From positions 1-6,516 of the forward strand of contig JAEYTA010000141.1 in the NCBI GenBank assembly GCA_023434265.1: a stretch of DNA of 6,516 nucleotides, read 5' to 3'. Shown here one piece after another: positions 1 to 6,516 of the stretch (position 1 is its first letter; the number at the start of each line of letters is the position of its first letter). The translations under genes and the position numbers were made by a program. The notes beneath the pieces were generated by a model. That model worked only from the letters and a program-made list of their open reading frames with translations, ran no database searches and was not told the DNA's origin. Source of the DNA: Pseudomonadota bacterium. Its GTDB lineage: Bacteria > Pseudomonadota > Alphaproteobacteria > Caulobacterales > Caulobacteraceae.

Positions 1-765
1 GCCCTGGCCGAGGTCGCGGCCGCGCGGGCCGAAGCCGAGGCCGCCCGCAACCTCGCCCGCAAGGCCCAGGCCGACGCCGAGGCGGAACTGCTGGGCGGAC
101 GGCGGATGGAGAACGTCGGCCGGCTGACCGGCGGGCTGGCGCACGACTTCAACGCCCTGCTGGGGGTGATGACCGGCGCCCTCGACATGATGCTGCGCCA
201 GGCCGACGACCCGGCGCGGGTCCGCCGGCTCGGCCAGGCCGCCCTCGCCGCCGGCCAGCGCGGGGAGGCCCTGACCCGGCGCCTCACCGCCTTCGCCCAG
301 GGGGACGACGAGCCGGCGCTCCAGGTGCTGGACGCCGCGGTCCTGCTGCGCGGTATGGAGACCCGTCTGCGGGCCATGGCCGGGCCCGGAATCGACCTGA
401 TGATCGAAGGGCCGTCGCAACCCGCCCCCGCCCGCCTCGACCCCGTGGCCTTCGAGGGAGCCGTCAAGGCGCTGACCCGCAACGCCGTCGACGCGGTCGG
501 AGGGAGCGGCTCCGTCGCCGTCCGTCTCGAGGCGCAGCTGGAAGGGGGCCTGCGCCTGAGCGTGCGCGACACCGGACCCGGCATGGACCGCGAACTGGCG
601 GCCCGGGCCGTGGAGCCGTTCTTCACCACCCGCGAGGGCGCGGCCGGCCTCGGCCTGTCGCAGGCCTACGCCTTCGCCCGCCAGTCGGGGGGCGTGCTCT
701 CGATCGACAACGCGCCGGGCGGCGGAGCCGAGGTGTCCATCACCCTGCCCGAGGCCGGCGACTGA
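1..765 (+). CDS. Sensor histidine kinase, C-terminal part (5' end outside window)
   Basis: The reading frame is open from base 1 and ends at TGA 763-765, giving 254 visible residues. An internal ATG at 106 is not the likely start, because the Ala/Glu/Arg-rich helix of residues 1-35 runs straight into the kinase core, as a coiled-coil linker from an N-terminal sensor would. The dimerisation/phosphoacceptor segment reads GRLTGGLAHDFNALL, with the likely phosphorylated His at residue 48 (bases 142-144). The ATP-binding domain shows an N box (N161, D164), a G1 box DTGPGM (190-195), an F-box region EPFFTT and a G2 box GLGLS (216-220). The class resembles PAS-type kinases with 'LTGGxAHDFNNLL', but the second Asn is Ala here. 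Nothing follows the kinase domain, so there is no C-terminal receiver. The sensor region and partner regulator are not visible, so the signal is unknown. Confidence 0.93.
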   Translation, partial: ALAEVAAARAEAEAARNLARKAQADAEAELLGGRRMENVGRLTGGLAHDFNALLGVMTGALDMMLRQADDPARVRRLGQAALAAGQRGEALTRRLTAFAQGDDEPALQVLDAAVLLRGMETRLRAMAGPGIDLMIEGPSQPAPARLDPVAFEGAVKALTRNAVDAVGGSGSVAVRLEAQLEGGLRLSVRDTGPGMDRELAARAVEPFFTTREGAAGLGLSQAYAFARQSGGVLSIDNAPGGGAEVSITLPEAGD

Positions 766-812
766 GGCCTATCGCCTTGCCGCCTCCCCGGTGTAGATTG
801 GTTAACGGGTAA

Positions 813-818
813 GGGGAG
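813..818 (+). promoter_or_regulatory. Shine-Dalgarno site of the 827 membrane protein
   Basis: GGGGAG lies 8 nt upstream of ATG 827. It overlaps an in-frame GTG at 818-820, which would add three residues but would have no room for its own ribosome site. This decides the start in favour of 827. Confidence 0.7.
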
Positions 819-826
819 TGCGACTG

Positions 827-1318
827 ATGAAATTGCTCCGGTTTGTCGTGGTGGCGGCGGTGCTCGCCTACGCGGGGTGGCTGGCCTGGCCGTATCTCGC
901 GCCGATGCTGGGGGTGGAGCCGGCCGCGGGGCCCGAGGCGATGCGCAGCGCCGCCGAAGCCCGGCCGCTGGTGTTCGGCGTGCTGCCGTGGTGGAGCGTG
1001 CTGGTCGCGGCCATCGGCCTCTACGTCGTCGCCGCCCTGATGCTCGGTTCCGGCAGCTCCAGGGCGGCCGTCGCCTACTTCCTCGGCTTCATGGCCGACA
1101 TCGCCCTGCGGCTGGCCATCGACGGCCGTTCCCCCGGCGACCTGTTCTCGACTTCGTCCGGAGAGCCGATGGCGTCGGCCGCCCGCGCCGCGGAGTCCGG
1201 CCTGCCGGTCGATCCGCTGTGGCTCGCCCTCGGCGGCCTGCTCGTGCTCGGCCTGCTCGTCATCGTCGCCAGCCGGCGCATTCGCCGCAAGCGTCTGCCG
1301 GGCCAGTTCGCCTACTGA
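827..1318 (+). CDS. Small multi-pass membrane protein, function unknown
   Basis: I do not recognise a family for this 163-residue protein. The sequence shows hydrophobic segments at about residues 6-28, 55-74 and 131-148. A further moderately hydrophobic stretch at 80-98 holds charged D91 and R95, so it may be a fourth, irregular span or lie along the membrane. A polar Ser/Gly/Ala-rich stretch (about 99-128) separates it from the last span. The C-terminus carries a basic cluster RRIRRKR (150-156), which by the positive-inside rule suggests a cytoplasmic tail. There is no cleavable signal peptide; the first span begins close to the N-terminus. The start at 827 is chosen for its GGGGAG site at 8 nt. 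The gene follows the kinase by 61 nt, so it could be co-transcribed, but a functional link is unproven. Coding is supported by the membrane pattern and the good ribosome site. Confidence 0.8.
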   Translation: MKLLRFVVVAAVLAYAGWLAWPYLAPMLGVEPAAGPEAMRSAAEARPLVFGVLPWWSVLVAAIGLYVVAALMLGSGSSRAAVAYFLGFMADIALRLAIDGRSPGDLFSTSSGEPMASAARAAESGLPVDPLWLALGGLLVLGLLVIVASRRIRRKRLPGQFAY

Positions 1319-1340
1319 CGAGGCGCGGCGTCGCGGGCGG

Positions 1341-1368
1341 TTGACCGGCGCGGCCGGGTCGCTAGGTT
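1341..1368 (+). promoter_or_regulatory. Predicted housekeeping promoter of lpdA
   Basis: TTGACCG (1341-1347), a 13-nt spacer, then GCTAGGTT (1361-1368). This fits the published Caulobacter sigma-73 consensus TTGaCgS-N10-14-GCTANAWC at 6 of 7 and 5 of 7 defined positions. As hexamers it is TTGACC/TAGGTT with 16 nt between. Transcription would begin near 1375, leaving a leader of about 33 nt before ATG 1408. The site lies in the 89-nt gap after the membrane protein gene. It is inferred from sequence only. Confidence 0.6.
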
Positions 1369-1407
1369 CCGCCCGCCTTCCCCCGCACGCGCAGCCCAGA
1401 GACAGCC

Positions 1408-2813
<1,406 letters not shown>

Positions 2814-2817
<4 letters not shown>

Positions 2818-2834
2818 CCCGCCGCCGGGATCAG
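2814..2834. terminator. Possible bidirectional hairpin between convergent genes
   Basis: CTGACCCG (2814-2821) pairs with CGGG and TCAG (2826-2829, 2831-2834), leaving A2830 bulged and a CCGC loop. The stem includes both stop codons. There is no T-run on either strand, so this is not a classical intrinsic terminator. Part of the pairing is automatic, because two facing TGA stops are always complementary. It is the only terminator-like structure between the two genes. Confidence 0.3.
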
Positions 2835-3823
2835 CGGTTCAGCTGGTCCTCGATGGTGCGCGTCGTCTGCCGGCGCAGGCCGCGGAACTCCACCGTTCCG
2901 GCGTCGAAATCCAGGGTCACGTGGCGGAAGCGGCCGAGCAGATCGGCCCCGATCAGCAGGGCGGGCTGGTCGGCCAGCTCCAGCGTGCGGAAGCAGTGCA
3001 GGTCGGCGAACAGCAGGGGCGTGGGCCCCAGGCGGGTCGAGCCGAGGCGCAGGTCCGAGACACGGGCCAGGTCCGCCGACAGGCTCTGGCCCGTCACGCC
3101 GTAGAGCGGCACCCGGCGGGCCAGGCGGCCGCCCTGGTTGGCGCGGGCCGCCACCGCCCGCTGCAGCATGGTGTTGCCGATCGAATACTGCGCGCCGCTG
3201 TCGATGAAGGCCGCGGTCGGCACCCCCTCGACGGTGACCTGGGTGAGGATGAGCTGGCCGAAGCGGCCCCGGACCGTGCGCAGGCCGGCGCGGCGGAGGC
3301 GGGTGCCGGTGGTCATGTCGGCCCCGCCCATGAGGATGCGCACGCCGCGGATGCTGAGGCTGGCGGACTGCCGCTGGACGTCGAAGCCGAGCCGGAACCG
3401 GCCCAGCACGTCGAGGCCGAGCAGACCCTCGGCGCCGAGATTGGCTTCCGGCAGAACCGGGCATTGCAGGTCGTAGAAGTTCAGGCCGCTGAGCTGCAGG
3501 CGTTCGACCGAGACGCTTTCGGTGCGGGTGGCGGTGGTGATGCCGTGCACCAGCACCGGCTCGCGGGCGGGCAGGGCGAGCTGCGCCGCGACCCGGTCGC
3601 TGATGGCGGTGGCGGCCGCGCCGGTGTCGATGACGAAGACGAAGGGGCCCCGGCCGTTGATGGTCACCGCCGCGCCGACGCGGGTGAAGAGATTGGCGAG
3701 CAGCTGGATCGGCTGGATCTCGTCCCCGGCCCCGGCCGGCTCCTGCGCCAGGACGGGGAAGGCCGGCGCGACCGCGCTCGCCCCCAGACCCGCGAGCAGC
3801 AGGCGACGATCCAGTCCGGTCAT
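2831..3823 (-). CDS. Exported retropepsin-like aspartic protease with two half-site domains
   Basis: The sequence predicts 330 residues starting at ATG 3823, which has GGAG 9 nt upstream; an in-frame GTG at 3844 would add seven residues and has a poorer site. The N-terminus is a Tat-like signal: DRRLLL (5-10), an Ala/Gly/Leu-rich core, and a likely cut after VLA at residue 26, so the mature protein should be periplasmic or envelope-bound. Two clan AA domains follow. The first has the catalytic motif DTG at D66 and the hydrophobic-Gly loop LLGLDVLG (134-141). The second has DSG at D208 and LLIGADLLG (289-297). Retropepsins are normally homodimers with one Asp each; here one chain could supply both. 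Substrate is unknown. The gene lies 84 nt after xerC on the same strand, so it may be read through from that operon or have its own promoter. Confidence 0.88.
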   Translation of the reverse strand: MTGLDRRLLLAGLGASAVAPAFPVLAQEPAGAGDEIQPIQLLANLFTRVGAAVTINGRGPFVFVIDTGAAATAISDRVAAQLALPAREPVLVHGITTATRTESVSVERLQLSGLNFYDLQCPVLPEANLGAEGLLGLDVLGRFRLGFDVQRQSASLSIRGVRILMGGADMTTGTRLRRAGLRTVRGRFGQLILTQVTVEGVPTAAFIDSGAQYSIGNTMLQRAVAARANQGGRLARRVPLYGVTGQSLSADLARVSDLRLGSTRLGPTPLLFADLHCFRTLELADQPALLIGADLLGRFRHVTLDFDAGTVEFRGLRRQTTRTIEDQLNR

Positions 3824-3832
3824 GCGGTCCGA

Positions 3833-3836
3833 CTCC
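3833..3836 (-). promoter_or_regulatory. Shine-Dalgarno site of the protease gene
   Basis: Reading on the minus strand, GGAG sits 9 nt upstream of ATG 3823. This placement leaves a short n-region before the twin arginines and supports 3823 over GTG 3844. The site overlaps a GANTC sequence (3831-3835). Confidence 0.5.
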
Positions 3837-3843
3837 AGCGACA

Positions 3844-3869
3844 CCGCCCCCAGCGCGCTCCCAGGGCGG
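3844..3869. repeat. Inverted repeat in the xerC-protease gap
   Basis: CCGCCC (3844-3849) and GGGCGG (3864-3869) are perfect 6-bp arms around a 14-nt centre that itself contains the palindrome AGCGCGCT (3852-3859). On the minus strand it would form a GC-rich hairpin just upstream of the protease ribosome site. No T-run follows. It could be a weak terminator or attenuator for the xerC transcript, an operator, or chance in GC-rich DNA. Confidence 0.35.
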
Positions 3870-3870
3870 C

Positions 3871-3896
3871 ACTGTAGGCCCGGATTACAGCGTCTG
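3871..3896 (-). promoter_or_regulatory. Weak promoter candidate for the protease gene
   Basis: On the minus strand CAGACGC (3896-3890), an 11-nt spacer and CCTACAGT (3878-3871) match the Caulobacter housekeeping consensus at about 5 of 7 positions in each box. The start of transcription would be near 3864, about 41 nt before ATG 3823. The spacing is acceptable but both boxes are poor, so read-through from xerC is an equal alternative. Confidence 0.25.
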
Positions 3897-3907
3897 GCGA
3901 GTCCGGG

Positions 3908-4837
3908 TCAGGCGCGCGGATGGGCGGCGGCGTAGGCGTCGAGAAGACGGGCGGCGTCGACGGCGGTGTATTTCTGGGTGGTCGACAGGCTGGCGTGGCC
4001 GAGCAGCTGCTGGATGGAGCGCAGGTCGGCCCCGGCCCCGAGCAGGTGGGTGGCGAAGCTGTGGCGCAGGGCATGGGGCGTGACGCTGGCCGGCAGGCCG
4101 AGCCGGCCGCGCAGCCGCTGCACCATGGCCTGGACCTGACGCGGACCCAGCGGCCCGCCGCGGCGGGCGCGGAACAGGGCGTCGTCGGGCGCCAGCGGGA
4201 AGGGCTGCAGGGCGAGATAGGCGTCCACCGCCTCGCGCACCGCCGGCAGCACCGGGGCCAGACGGGTCTTGCCGCCCTTGCCGGTGATGCGCAGGGCCTC
4301 GGCCAGGGGGGCGTCGGCGCGGGTCAGGGACAGGCCCTCCGAAATGCGCAGGCCGCAGCCGTAAAGCAGGGTCAGGATGGCCCGGTCCCGCGCGGCCTCC
4401 CACGGCTCCGCGTCGGGGTCGCTGGCGGGCTCCCCGATCAGACCGCGGGCCTGGTCCTCGCTGACCGGCCGCGGCAGCGACGGCTTGACCCGCGGCCCGC
4501 GCACCAGGGCCAGCTGCGGCGCAGGCGTGCCGAGCCTGCGGTCGAGGAAGACGTGAAAGGTGCGGATCGCCGACAGGGTCTGGCTGATCGAGCGGGCGGC
4601 CAGCGGGCGGTCGCCGGAGCGGCGCTCGGCGAGGTGGGCGCGCAGCTCGGCGGGACTGACCCGGCCCAGATCGGCGAGGCTCGGAGCCTGGCCGCGGTGG
4701 CGCTGCAGGAAGGCCAGGTAGCGGCGGCCGATGTGGCCATAGGCCTCGAGCGTGCGGGGCGAGAGGCGGCGCTCGTGGGCGAGGTGCTCCAGCCAGGCGG
4801 CCAGGGCTTCGTCGGCGGTCAGCTGAGCAGCGGCCAT
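3908..4837 (-). CDS. xerC: Tyrosine recombinase XerC
   Basis: XerC works with XerD at the chromosomal dif site, under FtsK control at the septum, to resolve chromosome dimers before division. The 309 residues show an N-terminal SAM-like DNA-binding domain (about 8-100, with ERRLSPRTLEAY) and a C-terminal catalytic domain. All six catalytic residues are present: R164 in GCGLRISE, K187 in TGKGGK, H255 and R258 in HALRHSFATHLL, H281 in LLGHASLSTTQ, and nucleophile Y290 in QKYTAVD. ATG 4837 lies inside the upstream DUF484 gene, whose stop is at 4819, a 19-nt overlap that suggests coupled translation. I call XerC rather than XerD because of the DUF484 neighbour, also seen in E. coli (yigA-xerC); sequence alone separates the two less cleanly. 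An integrase of a mobile element is unlikely, as no element surrounds it. Confidence 0.93.
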   Translation of the reverse strand: MAAAQLTADEALAAWLEHLAHERRLSPRTLEAYGHIGRRYLAFLQRHRGQAPSLADLGRVSPAELRAHLAERRSGDRPLAARSISQTLSAIRTFHVFLDRRLGTPAPQLALVRGPRVKPSLPRPVSEDQARGLIGEPASDPDAEPWEAARDRAILTLLYGCGLRISEGLSLTRADAPLAEALRITGKGGKTRLAPVLPAVREAVDAYLALQPFPLAPDDALFRARRGGPLGPRQVQAMVQRLRGRLGLPASVTPHALRHSFATHLLGAGADLRSIQQLLGHASLSTTQKYTAVDAARLLDAYAAAHPRA

Positions 4838-5517
4838 CGTTCCGCCGTGCGCTCGACCACCCGGGCGATGAAGGCCACCAGCTCGCAGCCCATGGTCGGG
4901 GTGAAGCCGTCGGCCTCAGACGAACCGAAGGCGCAGATCGCCGGGCGGGCCGGGTCGGAGCCCGGGAAGGCCGGCGTCATGCGGATCAGGGCCACCGACC
5001 GGACCTCCTCGGCCGTCGGCCCGAACAGACCCAGGCCGTCGAAATTGGGCCCCAGCCAGGTCAGGCCGTGCTCGCCGAGCAGACGGTCGACCCCGCCGCT
5101 CTCCAGCGACTTCCAGCCGAACGGCACGAGGCCCGGCTTCTCCAGCGCAATCACCGCGCCGGCGAGGCCGAAGCGGCCCTGGGCGACGGCGTCGAGCCGG
5201 CGGGCGAGGTCGGAGGGACTGCGCGCCTCCATCAGGTCCAGGGCCGCCACGTGGGTCTGGGTCTGGGCGGCGAAATTGGCGCGGGCCACGGCCTCGATGC
5301 GCTTGCGGGCGTCGGCCTCGCGCTCGGCGGCGGCCTCGAGTCGGGTCAGGGCGGCGCGGCCGAACTCGACCACGTTGCGGCCGTGCGGCTTGAGCCCGAT
5401 CTCCTCCAGCAGGGACCGGTCATCGAGCAGGGTCTGCGGATGGGCCTGCAGCCAGGCCCGGATCTCCGGCCAGTGCGGTCCGGCGTCTTCGGCGGAGAGG
5501 TCAGGCGATACGCTCAC
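4819..5517 (-). CDS. DUF484 family protein (YigA-like)
   Basis: The product has 232 residues, close to the E. coli YigA length. Residues 18-45 carry the family's N-terminal signature, a short helix followed by HPQTLL and a second Leu-rich turn ending KPH. A charged, probably coiled-coil helix follows (about 49-82, rich in Glu, Arg and Ala). The rest (about 90-220) is expected to adopt a GAF-like fold, based on what is known of the family; I see no obvious ligand motif. There is no signal peptide or membrane span, so it should be cytosolic. The start is GTG 5517, preceded by a strong AGGAG at 6 nt. It sits 21 nt after tal and overlaps xerC by 19 nt, so it is the middle gene of a likely operon. 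The molecular role is unknown; the persistent link with xerC hints at chromosome or division work. Confidence 0.88.
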   Translation of the reverse strand: MSVSPDLSAEDAGPHWPEIRAWLQAHPQTLLDDRSLLEEIGLKPHGRNVVEFGRAALTRLEAAAEREADARKRIEAVARANFAAQTQTHVAALDLMEARSPSDLARRLDAVAQGRFGLAGAVIALEKPGLVPFGWKSLESGGVDRLLGEHGLTWLGPNFDGLGLFGPTAEEVRSVALIRMTPAFPGSDPARPAICAFGSSEADGFTPTMGCELVAFIARVVERTAERWPLLS

Positions 5518-5523
5518 GGACCT

Positions 5524-5528
5524 CTCCT
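5524..5528 (-). promoter_or_regulatory. Shine-Dalgarno site fixing the GTG start of DUF484
   Basis: On the minus strand AGGAG lies 6 nt upstream of GTG 5517, inside a longer purine run GAGGAGAGG. It sits in the 21-nt gap after the tal stop and makes the GTG start convincing. Confidence 0.75.
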
Positions 5529-5538
5529 CGAGGCGGAT

Positions 5539-6192
5539 CTACAGAATCGACTGACCGGTCTTGCCCCAGTCCGCCAGGAAGGCATCAAGCCCCTTGTCGG
5601 TTAACGGGTGCTTGACCAGGGCCTTGAAAACGTCGGCCGGGAGGGTGGCGGCGTCGGCGCCGGCCCGCGCGGCGGCGGAGACGTGCGAGGGGTTGCGCAG
5701 CGAAGCGGCCAGCACCTCGGTCTCGAAGCCGTGGATGTCGTAGAGGGTGCGGATCTCCTCCAGCAGGGCCACGCCGTCGGCGCCGTGGTCCTCCAGACGT
5801 CCGACGAAGGGCGAGATGAAGCTGGCGCCGGCCTTGGCGGCCAGCATGGCCTGGGCGGCGGAGAAGCAGAGGGTGACGTTGGTCCTGATCCCCTTGTCGG
5901 CAAAGGCGCGGGTGGCGCGCAGGCCGTCCCAGGTCAGGGGCAGTTTGACGACCACATTGGGAGCGATGGCGGCGAGCTTGTCGCCCTCCCGGACCATGGT
6001 CTCGAAATCGGTCGCCACGGCCTCGGCGGAGATGGGGCCCTCGACGAGGGCGCAAATCTCGGCGATGACCTCGGCGATGTTGCGACCGGACTTGGCGATC
6101 AGGGAAGGGTTGGTGGTCACGCCGTCCACCATGCCGGTGGGGACCATGTCCCGGATGACGGAGACGTCGGCGGTGTCGAGGAAGAGTTTCAT
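5539..6192 (-). CDS. tal: Transaldolase, short form (TalC/FSA subfamily)
   Basis: Transaldolase moves a dihydroxyacetone unit between sedoheptulose-7-phosphate and glyceraldehyde-3-phosphate in the non-oxidative pentose phosphate pathway, in the cytosol. The 217 residues match the short, decameric subfamily. Visible active-site features are D6 in FLDTAD, TTNPSL (26-31), the Schiff-base lysine K83 in VVVKLPLTWDG, TNVTLCFS (104-111), and SPFVGRLED (127-135). At residue 129 this protein has Phe, where E. coli fructose-6-phosphate aldolase has Tyr131. In known enzymes Phe goes with transaldolase and Tyr with aldolase activity, so I predict transaldolase. The start is ATG 6192. There is no good ribosome site, only AGAAG at 7 nt, and a predicted -10 element ends 7 nt before the ATG, so the message may be leaderless. 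It heads the tal-DUF484-xerC run. Confidence 0.95.
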   Translation of the reverse strand: MKLFLDTADVSVIRDMVPTGMVDGVTTNPSLIAKSGRNIAEVIAEICALVEGPISAEAVATDFETMVREGDKLAAIAPNVVVKLPLTWDGLRATRAFADKGIRTNVTLCFSAAQAMLAAKAGASFISPFVGRLEDHGADGVALLEEIRTLYDIHGFETEVLAASLRNPSHVSAAARAGADAATLPADVFKALVKHPLTDKGLDAFLADWGKTGQSIL

Positions 6193-6196
6193 GCCC

Positions 6197-6209
6197 GGGC
6201 TTCTAGCCC
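6197..6209. repeat. Short inverted repeat over the tal -10 box
   Basis: GGGCT and AGCCC (6197-6201, 6205-6209) flank TCT. The perfect 5-bp arms contain most of the tal -10 element. It may be an operator half-site arrangement or chance; it is too short to call. Confidence 0.25.
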
Positions 6210-6227
6210 TTCGGAGCCGCCGGTGAA
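6200..6227 (-). promoter_or_regulatory. Predicted tal promoter, possibly leaderless
   Basis: Read on the minus strand: TTCACCG (6227-6221), a 13-nt spacer, then GCTAGAAG (6207-6200). The -10 box matches the Caulobacter consensus GCTANAWC at 6 of 7 defined positions and the -35 box at 5 of 7. The predicted start falls at 6193-6192, that is at or next to the A of the tal ATG. The -35 box overlaps the GTG of priA. Confidence 0.55.
6213..6216 (+). promoter_or_regulatory. Shine-Dalgarno site of priA
   Basis: GGAG lies 6 nt upstream of GTG 6223. No in-frame ATG occurs between the tal start and this GTG, which supports the GTG start. Confidence 0.6.
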
Positions 6228-6516
6228 AGTCGCCTCGATCCTGATTCCCCTGCCGGTGCCGGAGGCCTTCGACTACGAGGTGCCCGACGGGATGGCGCTG
6301 GCGCGGGGCGACCAGGCGGCTGTGCCGCTGGGGCCGCGGCTGGTGCGCGGGATCGTCGCCGAGGTGCGCGAGACGACCGGGTCGAACCGGCGGCTGAAGG
6401 CGGTGGCCGAGCGGCTGGAGGAGCCGGCCCTGCCGGAGCGGACGGTGGACTTCGTGGAATGGGCGGCGCGCTGGACGCTGAGCGCGCCCGGCGAGATGGC
6501 GGCCGCGGCGCTGAAG
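6223..6516 (+). CDS. priA: Primosomal protein N' PriA, N-terminal part (3' end outside window)
   Basis: PriA is the helicase that recognises stalled forks and D-loops and reloads the replisome. Only the first 98 residues are visible. They carry the typical N-terminal DNA 3'-end-binding domain opening: ASILIPLPVPEAFDYEVPDGM (a hydrophobic strand, LPLP-like turn, FDYxVP), then GDQAAVPLGPR and GIVAEV (29-46), which form the small beta-barrel of this domain. The zinc-binding and helicase motifs would lie downstream, outside the window. The start is GTG 6223 with GGAG at 6 nt. The gene is divergent from tal with 30 bp between the two start codons. I see no convincing promoter for priA itself on the plus strand; it would have to lie inside the tal coding region. 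Confidence 0.9.
   Translation, partial: MKVASILIPLPVPEAFDYEVPDGMALARGDQAAVPLGPRLVRGIVAEVRETTGSNRRLKAVAERLEEPALPERTVDFVEWAARWTLSAPGEMAAAALK

Noticed and set aside
757..776. GGCGA/TCGCC inverted repeat around the kinase stop codon as a terminator
   Set aside because: The stem is only 5 bp with a 10-nt loop and no T-run; such pairs are common by chance at this GC content.
777..799. TTGCCG and TAGATT as a promoter for the membrane protein gene
   Set aside because: The boxes are only 11 nt apart as hexamers, shorter than the range for the Caulobacter or general sigma-70 pattern.
800..810. Eleven-base sequence GGTTAACGGGT repeated at 5599-5609, and its GTTAAC as a CtrA site
   Set aside because: One copy is inside tal coding sequence. 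A few shared 11-mers are expected by chance in 6.5 kb, and the TTAA-N7-TTAA spacing of a CtrA box is absent.
3908..4837. Phage or integron integrase instead of XerC
   Set aside because: Length, XerC-like catalytic motifs, overlap with DUF484 and a lack of tRNA, attachment-site or element genes all favour the housekeeping recombinase.
3920..5554. Long open frame of 544 codons on the plus strand opposite xerC and DUF484
   Set aside because: It spans two well-supported genes and their junction on the other strand. The translation is low-complexity Gly/Ala/Arg/Gln with no recognisable motif.
6160..6222. A plus-strand promoter for priA overlapping the tal promoter
   Set aside because: TCTAGCCC at 6202-6209 is a poor -10 box and no -35 box lies at the right distance.

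Overview
The window is high-GC (roughly 70% by eye), densely coded chromosomal DNA. It looks like an alphaproteobacterium, most likely of the Caulobacterales (Caulobacter, Brevundimonas or Phenylobacterium type). That placement is inference. It rests on the protein types, on GTG and ATG starts, on two promoter-like sites that fit the Caulobacter housekeeping consensus (TTGaCgS, 10-14 nt, GCTANAWC), and on sparse GANTC sites. I see no mobile element, CRISPR array, RNA gene or prophage. No gene-free stretch exceeds about 90 bases.

Left part, plus strand: the 3' end of a histidine kinase (1-765), a small multi-pass membrane protein of unknown function (827-1318), and dihydrolipoyl dehydrogenase (1408-2817), which has its own predicted promoter.

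Middle and right part, minus strand, reading leftwards from 6192: a short-form transaldolase (tal), a DUF484 protein and the tyrosine recombinase XerC. The tal-DUF484 gap is 21 nt and DUF484 overlaps xerC by 19 nt, so these three look like one operon. After an 84-nt gap comes an exported, retropepsin-like protein with two aspartic protease half-sites. It is convergent with lpdA, with 13 nt between the stops.

Right edge, plus strand: the start of priA (6223 to the window end), divergent from tal across 30 bp.

The genes do not form one pathway. lpdA and tal are central carbon metabolism; xerC and priA serve chromosome dimer resolution and replication restart. DUF484 next to xerC is a known proteobacterial neighbourhood (yigA-xerC in E. 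coli). I found no convincing new system. The points most worth a second look are a probable leaderless tal promoter inside the priA start region, the two-domain protease, and the xerC-protease gap, which holds two GANTC sites and an inverted repeat.
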